From: Solanum dulcamara
Taxonomy: Eukaryota > Streptophyta > Magnoliopsida > Solanales > Solanaceae
Assembly (NCBI RefSeq): GCF_947179165.1
Contig: NC_077243.1
Span: forward strand, 47,136,501 to 47,200,500
DNA length: 64,000 bases
Direction: 5' to 3'
The position numbers and the translations under genes are program-made. Positions 22,075 to 35,592 of this stretch are shown piece after piece. Below the pieces are notes generated by a model, which had not been told where the DNA came from, ran no database searches, and saw nothing but the letters and a program-made list of their open reading frames with translations. The first letter of the stretch is position 1. Each line of letters starts with the position of its first letter.

Positions 22075-22914
22075 GAACCCAAAACTTTCTAAAACGACTT
22101 TTGGAACTGTGTAGTGATTGAGTACCTTTATCTAAGATGATGGACAAGGGAATTTTATGTAGTCTGACTATCTCTCGAATATACAAACTTGCATAATCGT
22201 CTACTAAATTTGTAGTCTTAATAGGAAAGAAGTGGGCTGATTTCGTCATTCTATCCACAATCACCCAAAATAAATTATACAGTCTGTGAGATTGTGCTAA
22301 ACCTATAATAGAATCCATGTTGATCATCTCCCACTTCTATTTTAGAAACTCTAAATTTTGAGCTATACCACAAGGCCTTGATACTCAACTTTGACTTGTT
22401 GGCAATTTGGGCACTTGGATATAAACTATGCTATGTCTCTCTTCATACCATTTTCGAATAGACCTCTCTCAAGTCATGTTACATCTTTATAGAGCCTGGA
22501 TGAATTGAATATCTAGAGCTATGGTCCTCTTCCATAATTCTTTCTCAAATAGCACCAACACTCAAAACACATAACCTGCCTTAATATCTCAACACTCCAT
22601 CTCTCCTTTTGGTGAAAGCCTTCACTTTCTACTTATGAACATATCCTTTCAGTTGAAGGAGAATAGGATCTTGATCTTGATTTTCCATCACTTATACCAC
22701 TAATAAGGACTCATCCCCATAATGAACAATCATACATCCATCATCGGAGTCCACAAGATAAACTCCCAAACACGCAAGTCTGTACACTTCTTTCGCCAAC
22801 TCTTTTTTCTCTTCCTCAACATGAGCGGTACTTCTCATGGACAAACTACTAAGAGCATCAGCAACAACATTAGATTTACCTGGATGATAGAGAATACTCA
22901 TGTTGTAATCTTTC
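22075..22914 (-). pseudogene. Element C integrase core, zinc-binding part and RNase H end
   Basis: From 22914 down: MSILYHPGKSNVVADALS (end of RNase H, with the last catalytic Asp in VADAL), a linker with EVYRLACLGVYLVDSDDG, a decayed HHCC zinc-binding part (SRYSIHPGS near 22520, PSAQIAN near 22405 where PNC is expected), then the core VDRMTKSAHFFPIKTTNLVD and YIREIVRLHKIPLSIILDKG (22290-22130). The Asp in LDKG is kept. The upstream continuation is across the inserted family D LTR at 28948. Confidence 0.85.
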
Positions 22915-22984
22915 TGTAAGACCTCGAAAGTTGGAAAGTCAAAAAAAATTGAGCTTCAATGGAAATTTCTAAGAAAATCTTAGC

Positions 22985-23345
22985 TTTTGGCACCAGGTGG
23001 CTTTCCATAAATCCCTCTATGAGCTGTGGTGATCTTCACGAGCCATGGAGAGCACATGTGAAGGCCACTGGTGATAGAGGAAAACTAGAGGAGGGACATG
23101 GATGGTTTCATAGACTAGGGTGAGAACCATGAGCCTTAGTGGGGTCCGTGAAGCCCAACTCCTCAGACCCCTCTTGAAGGTGCCTACCACAGAAGGCACC
23201 ATGAGCTATGGTGAGAACCAAGTGTCGTGGTTTCCTCCATGAAGTCCACCCCTTATAACCCTAAATTCCAGAGTCCATGTCAAAGACAACAAACACCACT
23301 ATGGGTTGTGGTGAGGTTCATGGACCGTGGTGGGTCCCCTTTCCC
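22985..23345. repeat. GAGC-TGTGGTGA word cluster in U3 of the family D solo LTR
   Basis: Diverged repeats of GAGCTGTGGTGATCTTCACG, GAGCCTTAGTGGGGTCCGTG, GAGCTATGGTGAGAACCA and GGTTGTGGTGAGGTTCATGG, together with TGGACCGTGGTGGGTCC. It lies 70-430 bp from the 5' end of the LTR. Confidence 0.7.
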
Positions 23346-25297
23346 GGTACAATTTTAGTTTTAAGTTGGATGTATTTTGGTATTTCCCTCTATTTTCATC
23401 AATAAATATGGGAAGTTTTTGGGAGTTTATTCTAATCTATTAACTACCTAAACCCTCCTAACCCTATCACCCTAACACTCTAAATTAAAATCTTCTCTTT
23501 AAAAGTGTGCTCTCCAAGAGTCTTTCCTAAAGTAAAGTTCTAAGGATTTCTTCAAGGTCAAGCTTCAATTCTCTACAATTTTGAGCTTATAAAGGTCAAG
23601 GTATGTGGGAATTCATCCTTAGGTCCTTTCACCTATGGAATCCCAAAGATTTCTTCTCAAATCTCTTATGATTTCTTCTTTTAAAAGTCTCAATTTCATG
23701 ATTTGTATTGGGTCTACTTAATTATGATATATTTCAATGATATTAGCCTAGTTATGCATAATTGACATTATATTGCATGATTTAAAGATAAATTTCAAAG
23801 ACCTATGCTATATGTTAGTTTCAAGCATGATTTATGAGTTATGATCATGACTTTCAAGTTATTCCAATGAAAGATATATGAATGATGTTCAAAGATGCTT
23901 TCAGCAATAAGTTATGAATGATATAAGCAAAGAAGTTGTAGTGCAATAAGGTTAATTCTTGCACATTCATGTTAAAAGAGGTGATAAGGATAATTCTCAC
24001 CAAATCATGATTCTTATGAATCAAGCCAGTTAATGCTTAGGATTTTACTATGATGATGATAGATGATCTATTCTTATATTATCTTTCTAAAAATAGAATG
24101 ATATCTATTATTATCTTTCGTAATGATGTTAATGATTATGTTTTCATGAAATTCCATTGTAGTTGTACTTAGCACGGAGTGGACTAGTGGTGATTACCCA
24201 TGTATCATAACTAAGTGCCACCATAGGATTAAAGGAGATTAGAGGTGAGTGCCCAATCTCCAGGAGATTAGAAACGAGTACCCAATCTTGAGGACTAGAG
24301 GCAAGTACTCGGTTTTCATGAGAATAATGTCTTTATATCTTGGTAAGATATATTGGGCCTTCTTTGATTGGGAAATACATTGGATTCCATGTTATATCGC
24401 ACATAGTTATATGTCGATTAATGGTCTCTTTCATACAAAGATTTTGTTAGGATTTACACTACATTTTGATTTCGACCCTCATTATGACTTATGAATTCCC
24501 TACAATTTGTATTGACTATGTATTACATGTCACGACCCAACCCCATAGGTCGTGACTGGGGTCTGACCTGGACCCCCGTATACCTACCTATCAATTGTAG
24601 TCATACTGAACTATGAACAAGGGGATACTACTCACAAAAACCCCCAATGAGTTAAAATATTTTCATGCACGTATGGCCTCTTTCACTCGTTTCATAGCAC
24701 ATCAAGGCATGCAAGCCAACAAGGCTGCTGTAACATAACTATATTCACAAAATGCTGTATAGGCACAATCAGAACGAACTCACAAACATCCCAAATCCAT
24801 ATATCTACAGACCTCTAAGAATAGTAATAGCAACATATGACGGGACAGGGCCCCCACCGTACCCCTGAATGTACAAACATATACATTAAGTGACTAGTAT
24901 CAAAAATTAGGCTCCAGAACAGTGAAGCACTTCTGACATAGCTGAGAGGAATCCTAAGCTGACGGATCTCCAGAATGGACATCTGTACCTGCGGACATAA
25001 AACACAGTCCCCCCCGAGAAAAGGAGGGTCAGTACGATATATGTACTAAGTATATAAAGCATAACACATCATAACTGAGAGAACAAATGAAATAGGGATG
25101 AAAGGAACAAGTATAACAATTAATAAGGCACTATACCTGCATCTTATAACCTAAGGGCATGCACACCATCTTCATATACTGTATCCGGCCCGCTAAGGGA
25201 CTCGGTGTTACCATGTCATCGCATACGGGGTCATGTCATATGTTACAATTACATTATTATGTTTTCACATGCATACCTATCTATCATTACATATCAT

Positions 25298-25597
25298 ACC
25301 GTACCCGGCCCAGTATGGGTCTCGGCATTATAATCATATCATCACATACCGTACTCGGCCCTTTAAGGGACTCGGTGTTATCATCATATCATCATATACC
25401 GTACCCGGCCCTTTAGGGGACTCGGTGTTATAATCATATCATCATATACCATACTTGTCCCTTTAAGGGACTCGGTGTTATAATCATATCATCATATACC
25501 ATACCCGACCCTGTAGGGGACTCGGTGTTATAACCATATCATCATATACCATACCCGGTCCTTTAGGGGACTTGGTGTTATCATCATATCATCATAT
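25298..25597. repeat. 50-bp tandem array in LTR A3, six units
   Basis: Units start at 25298, 25348, 25398, 25448, 25498 and 25548, each with an ACC-TAC-CGGCCCTTTA-like head, GGGACTCGGTGTTA and ATCATATCATCAT. Spacing is exactly 50 bp. Single or scattered copies of GGGACTCGG stand at the same LTR region in A1 (230) and A4 (32950, 41100). Confidence 0.9.
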
Positions 25598-27777
25598 ATA
25601 GGTAGATCATTACTTGGGACTCACTAGGGTAATCATACTGAACTATCGTTCATGGATCAGGATAATAATCATCTAGGTTCCCTTTGAGTGCCACTAGGGC
25701 TATATTAAGTGAAGTCTCAGGAATTATAGACATATTTTAGGGCAATGCCAGCCGACTTAAGGAAATCTTAAACATCTGTCATCACATATTCCTTAGGAAT
25801 AGGAGCTCTAAGTCCCACTATTAATCGACATATAGATGGTTCAGGGAAGGTAGCTCAACTACGATGAGAGTTTTCTTGCCAAGGAGTGAATATGAGACAT
25901 ATAGCGTATTCGGAGCTTAAGAATGGACTTACTATAGAGCTTGTATCATGTATCATTTTATTTAAGACATGTCAAAAGAAATAAAGGGTAGGCCTCACTT
26001 GTTTGTCCCTTCCTATCCCAAAGGAGTTTGAGAGACAATATTTCACCTATCGTAGGCGTCCTAGTGTTTAGTAGTGGATAAGAATCAGGAGGTATGCTCG
26101 GGGCCTTATGAATGGGATTATCCCTACTTGCATACGCAGATAAACATATTTCACTTCTATCAAGTATATGCCAAGAGCAAGGAATTAGCTTTACGTACCC
26201 TCTACCTTCCATTATCTAGGAGACCGTGAGAGATACTAACTCAATTAGCATAGGAGCTTTTACCTCTAGAAGTAGGTAGGGATCGTAAATCATATTCGGA
26301 ACTTCATGAGTAGATTCGTCCCCACATGTTATATATACATCATATTTAGGACTAAGACACGCCAAGAGAAGGGAAGGATAGCCTTACATACTCATCACTT
26401 CCTAACGTATGGAAGGCTTGAGAAGCCCTAGTTCAATTACCGTACGAGTACTTTCATCAAGAAGTAAATGAGGACCGTGAATTACGCTTGGCATTTATGA
26501 GTAGATTTACCCTCAATCTCATATCATTCATTAATTAACTTGAAGACATTCCAAAAGAAGAAACAAGATAGGCTTTACATACTTATACCAAAAACATGCC
26601 AAAAGAAAGCTTCACATACCTTGTCTGAATTATTCCTTATCCTATTTGCCTCGCCATCCTTTGAACCTATTAAACATGAAAGTAATATGAATATCAACAC
26701 CTTTTAACTTTCCAGCACCCTAGGTTACACATTAGTATTAATGGAATCTATTTCCTTAGTCGTTTCCCCGACTAGTTCTGTTATTCGCTAAGGCGTCGAC
26801 GAAAATTGGGCAGCACCTCCCCTATAATGTGCCCTATCCAAATTTCCAATTAGGTCCCTAATACCTACAAACAACCAAAAACAACAACCTTCAGCAATTC
26901 ACACCAACAATATACAACATAAACTCCAAACGACTTATTCAAAAATACGATATCACAATAGGGCATCTAGTCTTTATTTTGTAATGTCTTTAACTATACG
27001 AAACGAAGGATTGTGTGGCTGAAACCAGAAGCATACACACCCCTTTTAGAATTAATTTAGTCCCTGAAACAATACATTACAACCTTGCAGCAACAACTCA
27101 CAAGAACGACACTTTATTTCGACGATAATTCACTTTTAGCGACTCCAATTTAGTTTGTTCCGAACGTCAAGTGTTCCAATAATATTTACACACTTCCAGC
27201 CACCCAAAAGGTGTATAATATAATCCATAAAAACAACATAAAGTTAAAATTGAAAGGCGAAACCTTACCTTACCCGAATTTAGCCAAAATTGTCAAAGCG
27301 CAACTCGGAACTTCTCCAAACGCACTGAAATTGAGCGAGCTGTTTCTGTTACTTCTTCGCTGCCCAAAATTGAAATTTTATGTTATTAAACACCATTATA
27401 CAACTTAGGTACACTTCAAATAATTAATTCACGGAACAAAACCCGAAAGCTTACCCCAAAAGGGCCAAACCCATAGCCCTCCTTCCTTGCCCCTTTAACA
27501 TTTTTCTCTTCTTTTTCTTCAACATTTCCAATTGTAAAGCTGAAGTTTTGGTTCCATAAACATCATAAAACACATATATACATATCCACATACTTAGGGA
27601 ACACCGTGGATAATTAATTCACGGAAGAAAAGTGAAGAACTTACCTTAATTTCTTCCAATTTGTGGCTGCCATTGTGTACTCTCTTTCTCTCACATTTCT
27701 CTCTATACTTTGGCTGATTTTTAGACTTCAAATGACTTAAGAGTCATTAACATACATATATATGGTCCCTTAGGAAG

Positions 27778-27789
27778 TGACACGTGTCA
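27778..27789 (-). promoter_or_regulatory. G-box palindrome in U3 of A3
   Basis: TGACACGTGTCA, the same 12-bp palindrome as at 18071 and 45210, beside the TATA-like CATATATATGG (27754-27764). CCACGTGGCA follows at 27857-27866 on the U3 side. Confidence 0.6.
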
Positions 27790-28947
27790 TCCCCTAAGGG
27801 TGACATGTGTCAATCCCTTATTAGGCCACCTCAACCATGCGGCCAATGGGGTGCTGCCACGTGGCAGTGGGGTCCACCTCCCCCAAGCAGGTGGGTCACC
27901 TGCCTGCTTGAGGTGCTGCCATGTTTCACCCTCCTAGGCTGCCACGTCATCATTTTTTCCTCCCTCATGGATTTGTAATCTCGTCTTACTTTAAGAGCCT
28001 ATGTAATCCATGCTTCGCAAGCCTCATACGTACTCCAATAGCTTAAGTATGTAAGACTTCCAAGTTAGTAGCTTATGTAGGTAAATCGAGTCCTACGACT
28101 CATTACTTGGCCTCCAATTCCTTTCGGATTCTTATGACTCCATTTCCATTCTTCCTTCTCACGAGGTATCACAATCTTCTTTCCTTAGAGTTGTTTGATA
28201 GTGTTGTAGCTTATCCGTCTCACATGATAGTGTCTAAGGAACATAAGAAGACATTCCGAGCTCGAGAGTGCGTGGTGTAACATTACATTTCACATGATTT
28301 ATTAAAGGTCCCATCCTACACCAAGTTATATGGAAAATTATAAAGTTCTCATGAAGATGATATTTTGATGCATTGACCAATCGTTATGATGTTTTCAAGG
28401 TTTTCATGGTTTTACTCATGTGTTGAGATATTGGCCTTGCATCTCATGATTCATATGGATTATGTTCTATGTTTATTTTTCATGCATATTTATTACATAC
28501 TTAGTGCATTCCATATACTAACGCATACTTTTTTCTTACATTATATCGTAATGTACGGACGAACGATCATCGCGCAACACCCCATCGTGGCTAGAGTTGA
28601 GCTTTAATTTTCTATAGTTTGTGAGTCCCCATGCTTTGAGTACAAGAATTTTATCTTTTCATATTTCTTATGACTTTTAATATGTTTTTATGGGTGAGCT
28701 AGGAGTTTGTCTTCTGCCCCCATCTAGTTAGAAGAGGCATGTTGGATCTTTAGATTTTATGTCGTCTTTCATTCTGAATTTTTGAGACTTATGTTCTTTA
28801 TTGAGACTATGCTTCCTTGTCTATGTTTTATCACATTTTCTTATTTACCTTATCTATGCTCATGAATGGTATGCTAAGAGTCTTGGTTGGGATCCTCTGG
28901 GATTCTAATCACCGTGTCATGCCTATGGTCTAGCTTGGGTTATGTCA

Positions 28948-29622
28948 CCTTGAGCAACTCAAGCCATCTCCTTTGCCTCTCGTTCAATTCTTTTTGACCA
29001 AACACATAATTCAAGATATTGTGATCAGTCAACATATCAAAATGCATGCCATAAAGATAATGATGCAAAATCTTAAGAGAGAATACAATTCTGCCAACTC
29101 TAGGTCATGAGTAAGATGATTCCTCTCGTGAATCTTAAGTTGTTTGGAAGCATAAACTATGACTTTGCGTTTATACATCAAAAAACATCCCAATCCAACT
29201 CTGGACACATCAAAATAAATGACAAAACCATTTGTTCCCTCTGGCAGGTACAAAATTAGAGCATTAGTCAACCTTATCTTCAACTCTTGGAAACTCTCCT
29301 CACAAGCATCGAACCATTGAAATTTAGTCTTATTCTAAGTCAACTTATTCAATAGAGACTATATGGATGATAATCCTTCAACAAACCTCCTATAATAGCC
29401 AACCAAACCCAAGAAACTTCTTACGTCAATTGGGGATGTGGCTCTAGGCCAATTCTTTATGACTTCATTCTTCTACGAGTCACAGTTTGAAAAAATGCCA
29501 TATATGAAAGAAAAAACTCACACTTTGAAAATTTAAAATACAACTCCTTTTTCTTGAGAGTTTGGAGAAAAATTCTAAGATAGTTGGCATGCTCTTTTTT
29601 ATACCTTGAATAGATCAGAATA
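28948..29622 (-). pseudogene. Element C reverse transcriptase end and RNase H start
   Basis: From 29622 down: ILIYSRYKKEHANYLR (just after the YIDD/FIDD motif of RT), LQTLKKKELYFKFSKC-like text, the connection domain (WPRATSPIDVRSFLG-type stretch near 29450-29390), then the RNase H frame 29283-29029 with [20 protein letters not shown] and [20 protein letters not shown]. The first catalytic Asp (YFD) is kept. It ends at ERQRRW-ELLK where the family D LTR entered. The N-terminal part is 21 kb away at 50476 because B2 entered right after FIDD. Confidence 0.85.
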
Positions 29623-32568
29623 TGTCACGACCCAATGGGTTTGAGGGCGAAAACTAAACAAAAGTGGCGAATTATAAAGAAAAGCAGAATGAATAAGCGA
29701 AAGTAAACCAAAACATGATATAACGAACTAAAGATCTCTCCCAGAACCTGGAAGTCACAAATATAGAGCTGCTATAAAATAAAAGACAAGTACAAGTTCC
29801 AAAAGTGGACCAAATATATATATACAACAATTGACTAGTCTCAAAAAGGAAAAGATGGGCCATCCATATTGAAGGAGATATAAGTGATCCAAAAATGCTA
29901 AGTGCTCACCCTAGTCTCCGAATTTGACTACAACAGGCTCGATCTATTCATGATGGTAGCTGGTGCTCGATACTACATCATGAAAGTAGATGCAGTTTGT
30001 AATATGAGTACCAAGACAATAGGTACCCAGTAGGCATCATAGGCCGACTGAACAAAAAAGGTAAAATAAAGAAATAATATGAAAAAGAGGAATAAGCCTA
30101 AATAGGAGTTCATATAATCATCACAAGGGAAAAGTGTACTATCTACGAGAACTACAACTAACTATACCCAATTGGACTCCTATAATCCCAGGAGGGACAC
30201 TTGTGCACAAGTTAAATAAAAACCTGGATGAATCCCCATAAGCTCACCGAGTACACATAATAGAACAACCAAGAAAGGGAACCAAGAATATGCAATGTTA
30301 GGAACAGAAGTACTGTATTATTTCCAAATCAGAATCTTTAAGAGTAAATGAACTAGGGGTGCCTTAGGGGTCGAGGCTGGGACTAGGACCCAGATACTCG
30401 CCCGAATATTCAAAGTGGAGAAAGGACAGGACTGAGTACCTGGATGCTTGCCATAATACATCGGTGCGGTCGTGGTCGAGACTAGGTACTCGGATGCTCA
30501 CTGTAACATATCGATATGATCGAGCCAGGACTGGGTACCCGAATGCTCGTCATACTAGCAAGCCGACAGTAGCTGAGGCTGGGTACTCGGATGCTCTTCG
30601 ATAATCAAAACAGGGGCTGGGACTGGGTACCTGAATGCTCATAGATAATTTATTCCCTGGTATCAAATATTCTACTTTCCAACTAGACAGCAATAGTTCC
30701 GAGAATCTCCTCCCCAATATGTCAACTCATATGCCACCAAAACTTAAACCGGAGCCGAAGCCAAAAAATCACAAAATCTAGTATTGCTAACGTATCTCAA
30801 AAGCTATGACTATGCCGAGTGATGGATAAAGGTGTTCTTTAGAGCAAGGGTATTGCCTAGCTAAGGCCAAACTATCAGGCGCTAGCCCGCTACACCATTC
30901 TACAAGAATCTAAGTCTACCGGAGCGACGCTGGGGCATCTAAAGCAAGTTTACATCCTATGCTAAGTCCAACATACTCCAAAGTATCAACTACATGCTCA
31001 TTCAACTCTCCTTACAATACTAACAAAAAACGATGAGATACACAAGCTTCCAAATACCTGAAAAACTCAATAAAAAGCCTAAAACATGATTTCTAATACC
31101 TAAGATATACAATTAAACTACCCAACCGAAATTTCAACTATTTAAACATGCTTTCACACATATCAGCTCAATCTAAAGAAAGGTAAACTGTAGCCTACCT
31201 GTAGGCTGAACATGCGAGCTCCAAATCACAGTATTGGAGCTTTTTCCTTCAAGCAGTCTCAGAACGCTGCCATGCTGTCAAACATAGAAGCACAATGTCG
31301 ATACGATCATTTAGACACTAATTTTATAATTTTTGGAGACAGACCAATTTTGGGGTCGAAAATAGGGAATATGGGACCTGTATCCAAAATTCTAGATTTG
31401 ACCCCCAAAATAGGTTCTAAACGTCAGTTCAAACTCACAAATCAGATTTATAACACAATTCATGGTGGAAAAACAACGCAAGACGATCAAACAATCAATT
31501 TCCACATTTTCAAACTAAGAAAATAAACAAGGAAGCCTATTTACACGTCGATTTCTCAAAAGTGAAACTCTTCCCATCAAAAAAATTACACCATGACATT
31601 CCTTGTGAAAGACCCTACAATCTAGCCTCAAGAATCACTCAAAACAGAGTTATACTGACCAATATACACTCTTCCAAAATTCAATAAAATTCAATTCCGA
31701 AAAATACTAAATCTGCAGCTAAAATTCGATTTCTTACCTCGAACAACATGCCAAAAGCAGATTCCAACACCTCCATGATGTTCGCCTTAAAATTCCATGC
31801 AAGATAGCCTCTGGAATCACCCATATCAGATCAGAATTGCTCTCAAAATTGCAAGTCAAATTTTTGAAAAAAATGTCTTATAATCTGATTTTTTTTAGAT
31901 ATAAGTACATATACCACGTCATCGCTCGCACGCGAGATTTCATAAATTACCAAATCCTTGGTTTCGATGCTCTGGACTCATTCTGAGTTGGAAAAAAACA
32001 AACTATATATGGAATCTGATTGGAAATGACAATTCAGGCTCAATGGCGTGGTCAAAATTCTCACAGAGATCGTTATAACAAAAGTGGGAACCACCGAGAT
32101 CAAAATAAACTTGAAAGACTCGAGAACCAAACAAAAGGTCATTCTAGACTAAACTAAACATTTTGGAGCTAACAGTGCTGTCAGAATTCCCATCCAAGCG
32201 CATTTTCCAAGAATGTTGACCAAAGTCAAATATTGACTTAAAATTCCTCAAATTCTCAACTCAAGGCCTCAAATCTTAGTTATAACTCAAAAACTGATTC
32301 TGTAAAGTCTCCTAAGCCAATGTTTATATTTCGGAGTTGCTGGAATCAATGGAATTCCGTTCTAAGACCAATAGCTCTGATTGACCCCAAATACCACTTT
32401 TTAATACTTAAAGCTTATGAAAACTCAAAATTTCAAAGACTTAACTTTCCATAGGATTTTCTAAAAATCAACACCTGGTACCAATCAGAAATGACTTGGG
32501 GAAATTAAAGGGAGGGGTAAAATGGTCATTTTACAAAAATTCCAAAACTAACCTTCTGGGTCATTACA
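29623..32568 (-). repeat. B2 left LTR, complete
   Basis: 2946 bp, TGTCACGACCC to GGTCATTACA. From 30622 on it aligns with 48564-50475 of the right LTR, with roughly one change per eight or nine bases in the first 140. Confidence 0.85.
30370..30650. repeat. Tandem repeat in B2 LTR, five to six units
   Basis: Words GACTGGGTACCCGAATGCTC, GACTAGGTACTCGGATGCTC, GGCTGGGTACTCGGATGCTC and GACTGGGTACCTGAATGCTC recur every 45-65 bp, separated by variable spacers. It occupies the LTR position that holds a different repeat in B1 (12895-13200). Confidence 0.85.
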
Positions 32569-33172
32569 AGGATGCAAGGGACAAGTGTAACAATTAACAA
32601 ATTAATGTACCTGCACCTTAGGACACGTAGTCATATACATCATTATACACTGTGCCCAGCTCGCTAAAGAACTCGCTATCATAACTATTTCATCATATTA
32701 CCATATCACCATATCATCATCCCCTCTCATCATGCATATTATTTAATCAGGTCATCGTATACCACATCATTTCATCATATACGGCATAATCTTATCATAT
32801 ATGTCATCATAGTACATCTGGTCCACTATGGGGCTCGGGGTCATAAGTGTATCCCTATATTTTCATAAGCATGCCTACATAAGTATCCGTCCCTTTAGTG
32901 AGGAACTCAATGAAAGAGTAATGTACATAATATACCACACCAGGCCCCATTATGGGACTCGGTGTAATTATCACATAGTAAAATATACCGAGGAACGTTC
33001 AGTCTGATCCATAATTTAAAACAATACCGAGGAACGTACGGCTCGATCCATAGTTTCATTATATCATCATATAAATATATCCGGCCTGGGACTCAGTGAA
33101 TAACTTCATCATATACGGCATCATCGTATGCTTCAACTTCATCGTATATGGTATTTCATCATCGTATACTTT

Positions 33173-33214
<42 letters not shown>

Positions 33215-35592
33215 CCAGCTCGAGACTCAGTGAAGAAGTAATAAAGATGTGCATGATAATATTCCCGGCTCATCGTGGGACTCGGTGAAAGAAGGGTTAC
33301 CATATGCATGAGTAGTATAGTGAGAAACCATATGCAACTAGGTCATCTCCTGAGACTCAATGAAACAGTTGAGTGAACCGTCACTTGAAGACCAGGGAAG
33401 TAATTCTCCGAGGTACCCTTTAGATGTTATTAGGGATTTCATCAATTAGGGACTTAGGAACCACAAACGTGTACCAAGATAATGCCATACAGTTTATGCA
33501 ATCAAAAACACAACTTATACAATTTGACACATAGCTTATGCAATCAGAGATACAGCTTATGCAATCAGAGACATTTATCCTCTCAGAGCCTTTAAGAATA
33601 AGAGCTTATATTTCCACTTACTATTCAACATACAGGTGGCTCGGGAGTATTAATCTAACTACTTTAGGACCCTTAGTATTCAGAAGTGACTACGAGTCAC
33701 GAATTATATCTGGAACCAATAAATGGAATTACCTCTAAACTCATATCAGACGTCATTTCACTTACCTTAAGCGATTTCAATGAAAGAAGGAGATAGGCCT
33801 TATATGTACTACTTATCATCCTACAAAAGAGTTGAAAGGTGAGGACTCCACTTACTACAAGAGTTCTATCATCTAGAAGTGAACAAGGGTCTTGAATCCT
33901 ACTCAAAGCTTTATGAATGGAATGACTCCCAAATTTGGTATATATATAACTTAAGGCTAAGACATGCCAAAAGAAAATAAAGGGTAAGTTTCACATACCT
34001 TTTGTGGATTAACTGTAATCTAGCTTGCCTCGTTACCTTCTTGACCTAATAACATGAGAGTAATACTGAGGTTAATGACCTTTTGCTTTCCAATTTCCAA
34101 CTCTAAAACCAAGTACTCATAGGAATCATTTCCTTATCCAATACCCTCGACTAGTTTGTTACTAGTTCTAAAGTTACCGAAAATCGGGCAGCATCTCCCC
34201 TATAACTTCAACATCCCTAAGATTTCACTCGGCCAAAATGTCAAAAACCATACCAACAAAAGCAAACAGAAGCATATATATAAATAACTCACTTCAACAT
34301 TACCCAATACAACTCCAAACAACTAGCTCAAAACTATGATACCAAAATAGAGTTTTTAACCCTTATTTCATAAAACTTTTAACCATACTAAATGGGAAGT
34401 CGTGTGGCTTTAAACAGAAGCAAACACATACTTTTTACAACCATTTACATCCTCCAACACACAAACACACCATCCACAACCGCATCCCACAATCACAACA
34501 CCCTATGCGACTTCGATTTAGCGATGACGACTTTAATTTAGTTTGTTTCAAATGTCAAGCATCCTTATACAATTTTTCCAATTCCAACATTATTTAAGAT
34601 ATTTAATATACCATATAACATCATAAAAAACTCCAATTTGAAAGGTAAAATCTTACCTTGCCCGAAACTCGCCAAACTCACCAAAACTTGCCTAGAAAAT
34701 TCCTTTAGCGCGACTAAAACTTTGTGGCTGCTTGCTAACGTTTTGGTGCTGCTCCAAACCATAAATATACATTACTAACATCTTCATAACATTGTAGTAT
34801 ACCCTAGATAATTAATTCATGGAACGAAATTGGAGGCTTACCTTTCTTTCTCCTTGGCCGAACCTACTCTCTCTCTAGTTCTAGATTTTTCTTCTCTTCT
34901 TTATTTCTCTAGAAGTCTCTTGAACTAGGAATATAAATGACTTTCTTGTAGATAAGAATGAGTCATAACATATATATATGCTACTTTAGGGGGGTAACAT
35001 GTGTCAACCCCTAAGTGGTGACACATGTCAAGCCCTAAGTGGTGACATGTGTCAAGCCCTCATTGGGCCAACACATCCCTTCCTCCTACCACAACTGCCA
35101 TGTATCAGGTGGGGTCCACCCCTTGCTCCAGCTTCTTCCATATGGCACTCTCCCTTGCTGTCATATGGCACTCTCTCATTCTTCTACGTGTCACTCTTTT
35201 TTCCTCTTTGTGGGTTCATAATCTCGTCTTACTTTACAAACTTATGTAATCCTTGATATGTAAGCTTCGTATGTACTCAAGTTGCTTAAGTATGTAAGAT
35301 TTACCAGTTGGTAGATTACATAAGTAAGTCGAGTCCTACGACTCATTATTTTATCTACAACTTCTTTCAGATTCTTACAACGCTATTTCCAATCTTCCCT
35401 ATCATGAGGTGTCATATTCTCCCTTCCTTAGAGGTGTTTGATAGAGTTATGGACTATCCGTCTCCCATGGTAACTTCTAAGAAACTTGAGAAGCTTTAAG
35501 AAACTTAAGAATCCTTCCCAAAACTTAAAAACCTTTCAAGATACTTAAGAAGCTTAAGAACCTTCCAAGGTACAAAAGTACGGGGTGTAACA
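32569..35592 (-). repeat. A4 left LTR, outer end missing
   Basis: Homologous to 40702-48563 of the right LTR. It starts abruptly at AGGATGCAAGGGAC directly after the B2 LTR end TTACA, lacking the first 0.5 kb. It ends CGGGGTGTAACA, followed by TCCTTCCCCCCTTTAG (35593-35608), which on the minus strand is the polypurine tract. Confidence 0.85.
33177..33212. repeat. (AT)n microsatellite in A4 left LTR
   Basis: About 18 AT units. The same LTR site holds a shorter run in the right LTR (near 41317-41331), and another LTR site holds (AT)n at 41182-41219. Confidence 0.95.

Larger units (their letters stand above)
24528..28282 (-). mobile_element. Solo LTR A3 (family A), intact ends and target duplication
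   Basis: Plus-strand edges TGTCACGACCC and GTGGTGTAACA, with TTACA repeated at 24523-24527 and 28283-28287. No internal region. At 3755 bp it is the longest family A LTR here, partly through the 50-bp array at 25298-25597. The usual blocks are present: the near-26.8-kb CAGCACCTCCCC block, two donor-like GTAAG sites, and TATA with G-box at 27750-27789. Confidence 0.95.
22915..28947 (+). mobile_element. Family D solo LTR, split by A3
   Basis: Starts TGTAAGACCTCGAAAG and ends TTGGGTTATGTCA; about 2.27 kb without A3. It resembles the LTR at 55559-57527 in reverse, including the CAAGGTATGTGGG block (23597). It cuts the RNase H gene of C between ELLK (28960) and DYNMSILYHPGK (22905). Flanking 5-mers CTTTC (22910-22914) and CCTTG (28948-28952) are only a partial match, so the duplication has decayed. 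Confidence 0.75.

Noticed and set aside
25159..25416. Repeat array around 25.2-25.6 kb as a CRISPR array
   Set aside because: Units are contiguous 50-bp tandem copies without unique spacers, in a plant LTR.
29623..32568. B2 left LTR as an independent solo LTR
   Set aside because: The base pairs after 32568 (AGGAT) do not repeat its left flank GAATA, while GAATG after 50475 does, so its partner end is at 50475.
33538..33738. Conserved 66-codon frame (also at 41657-41857) as a small gene
   Set aside because: The two copies are at the same place in the two LTRs of A4, so similarity reflects LTR identity. There are several replacement changes and no sign of purifying selection.
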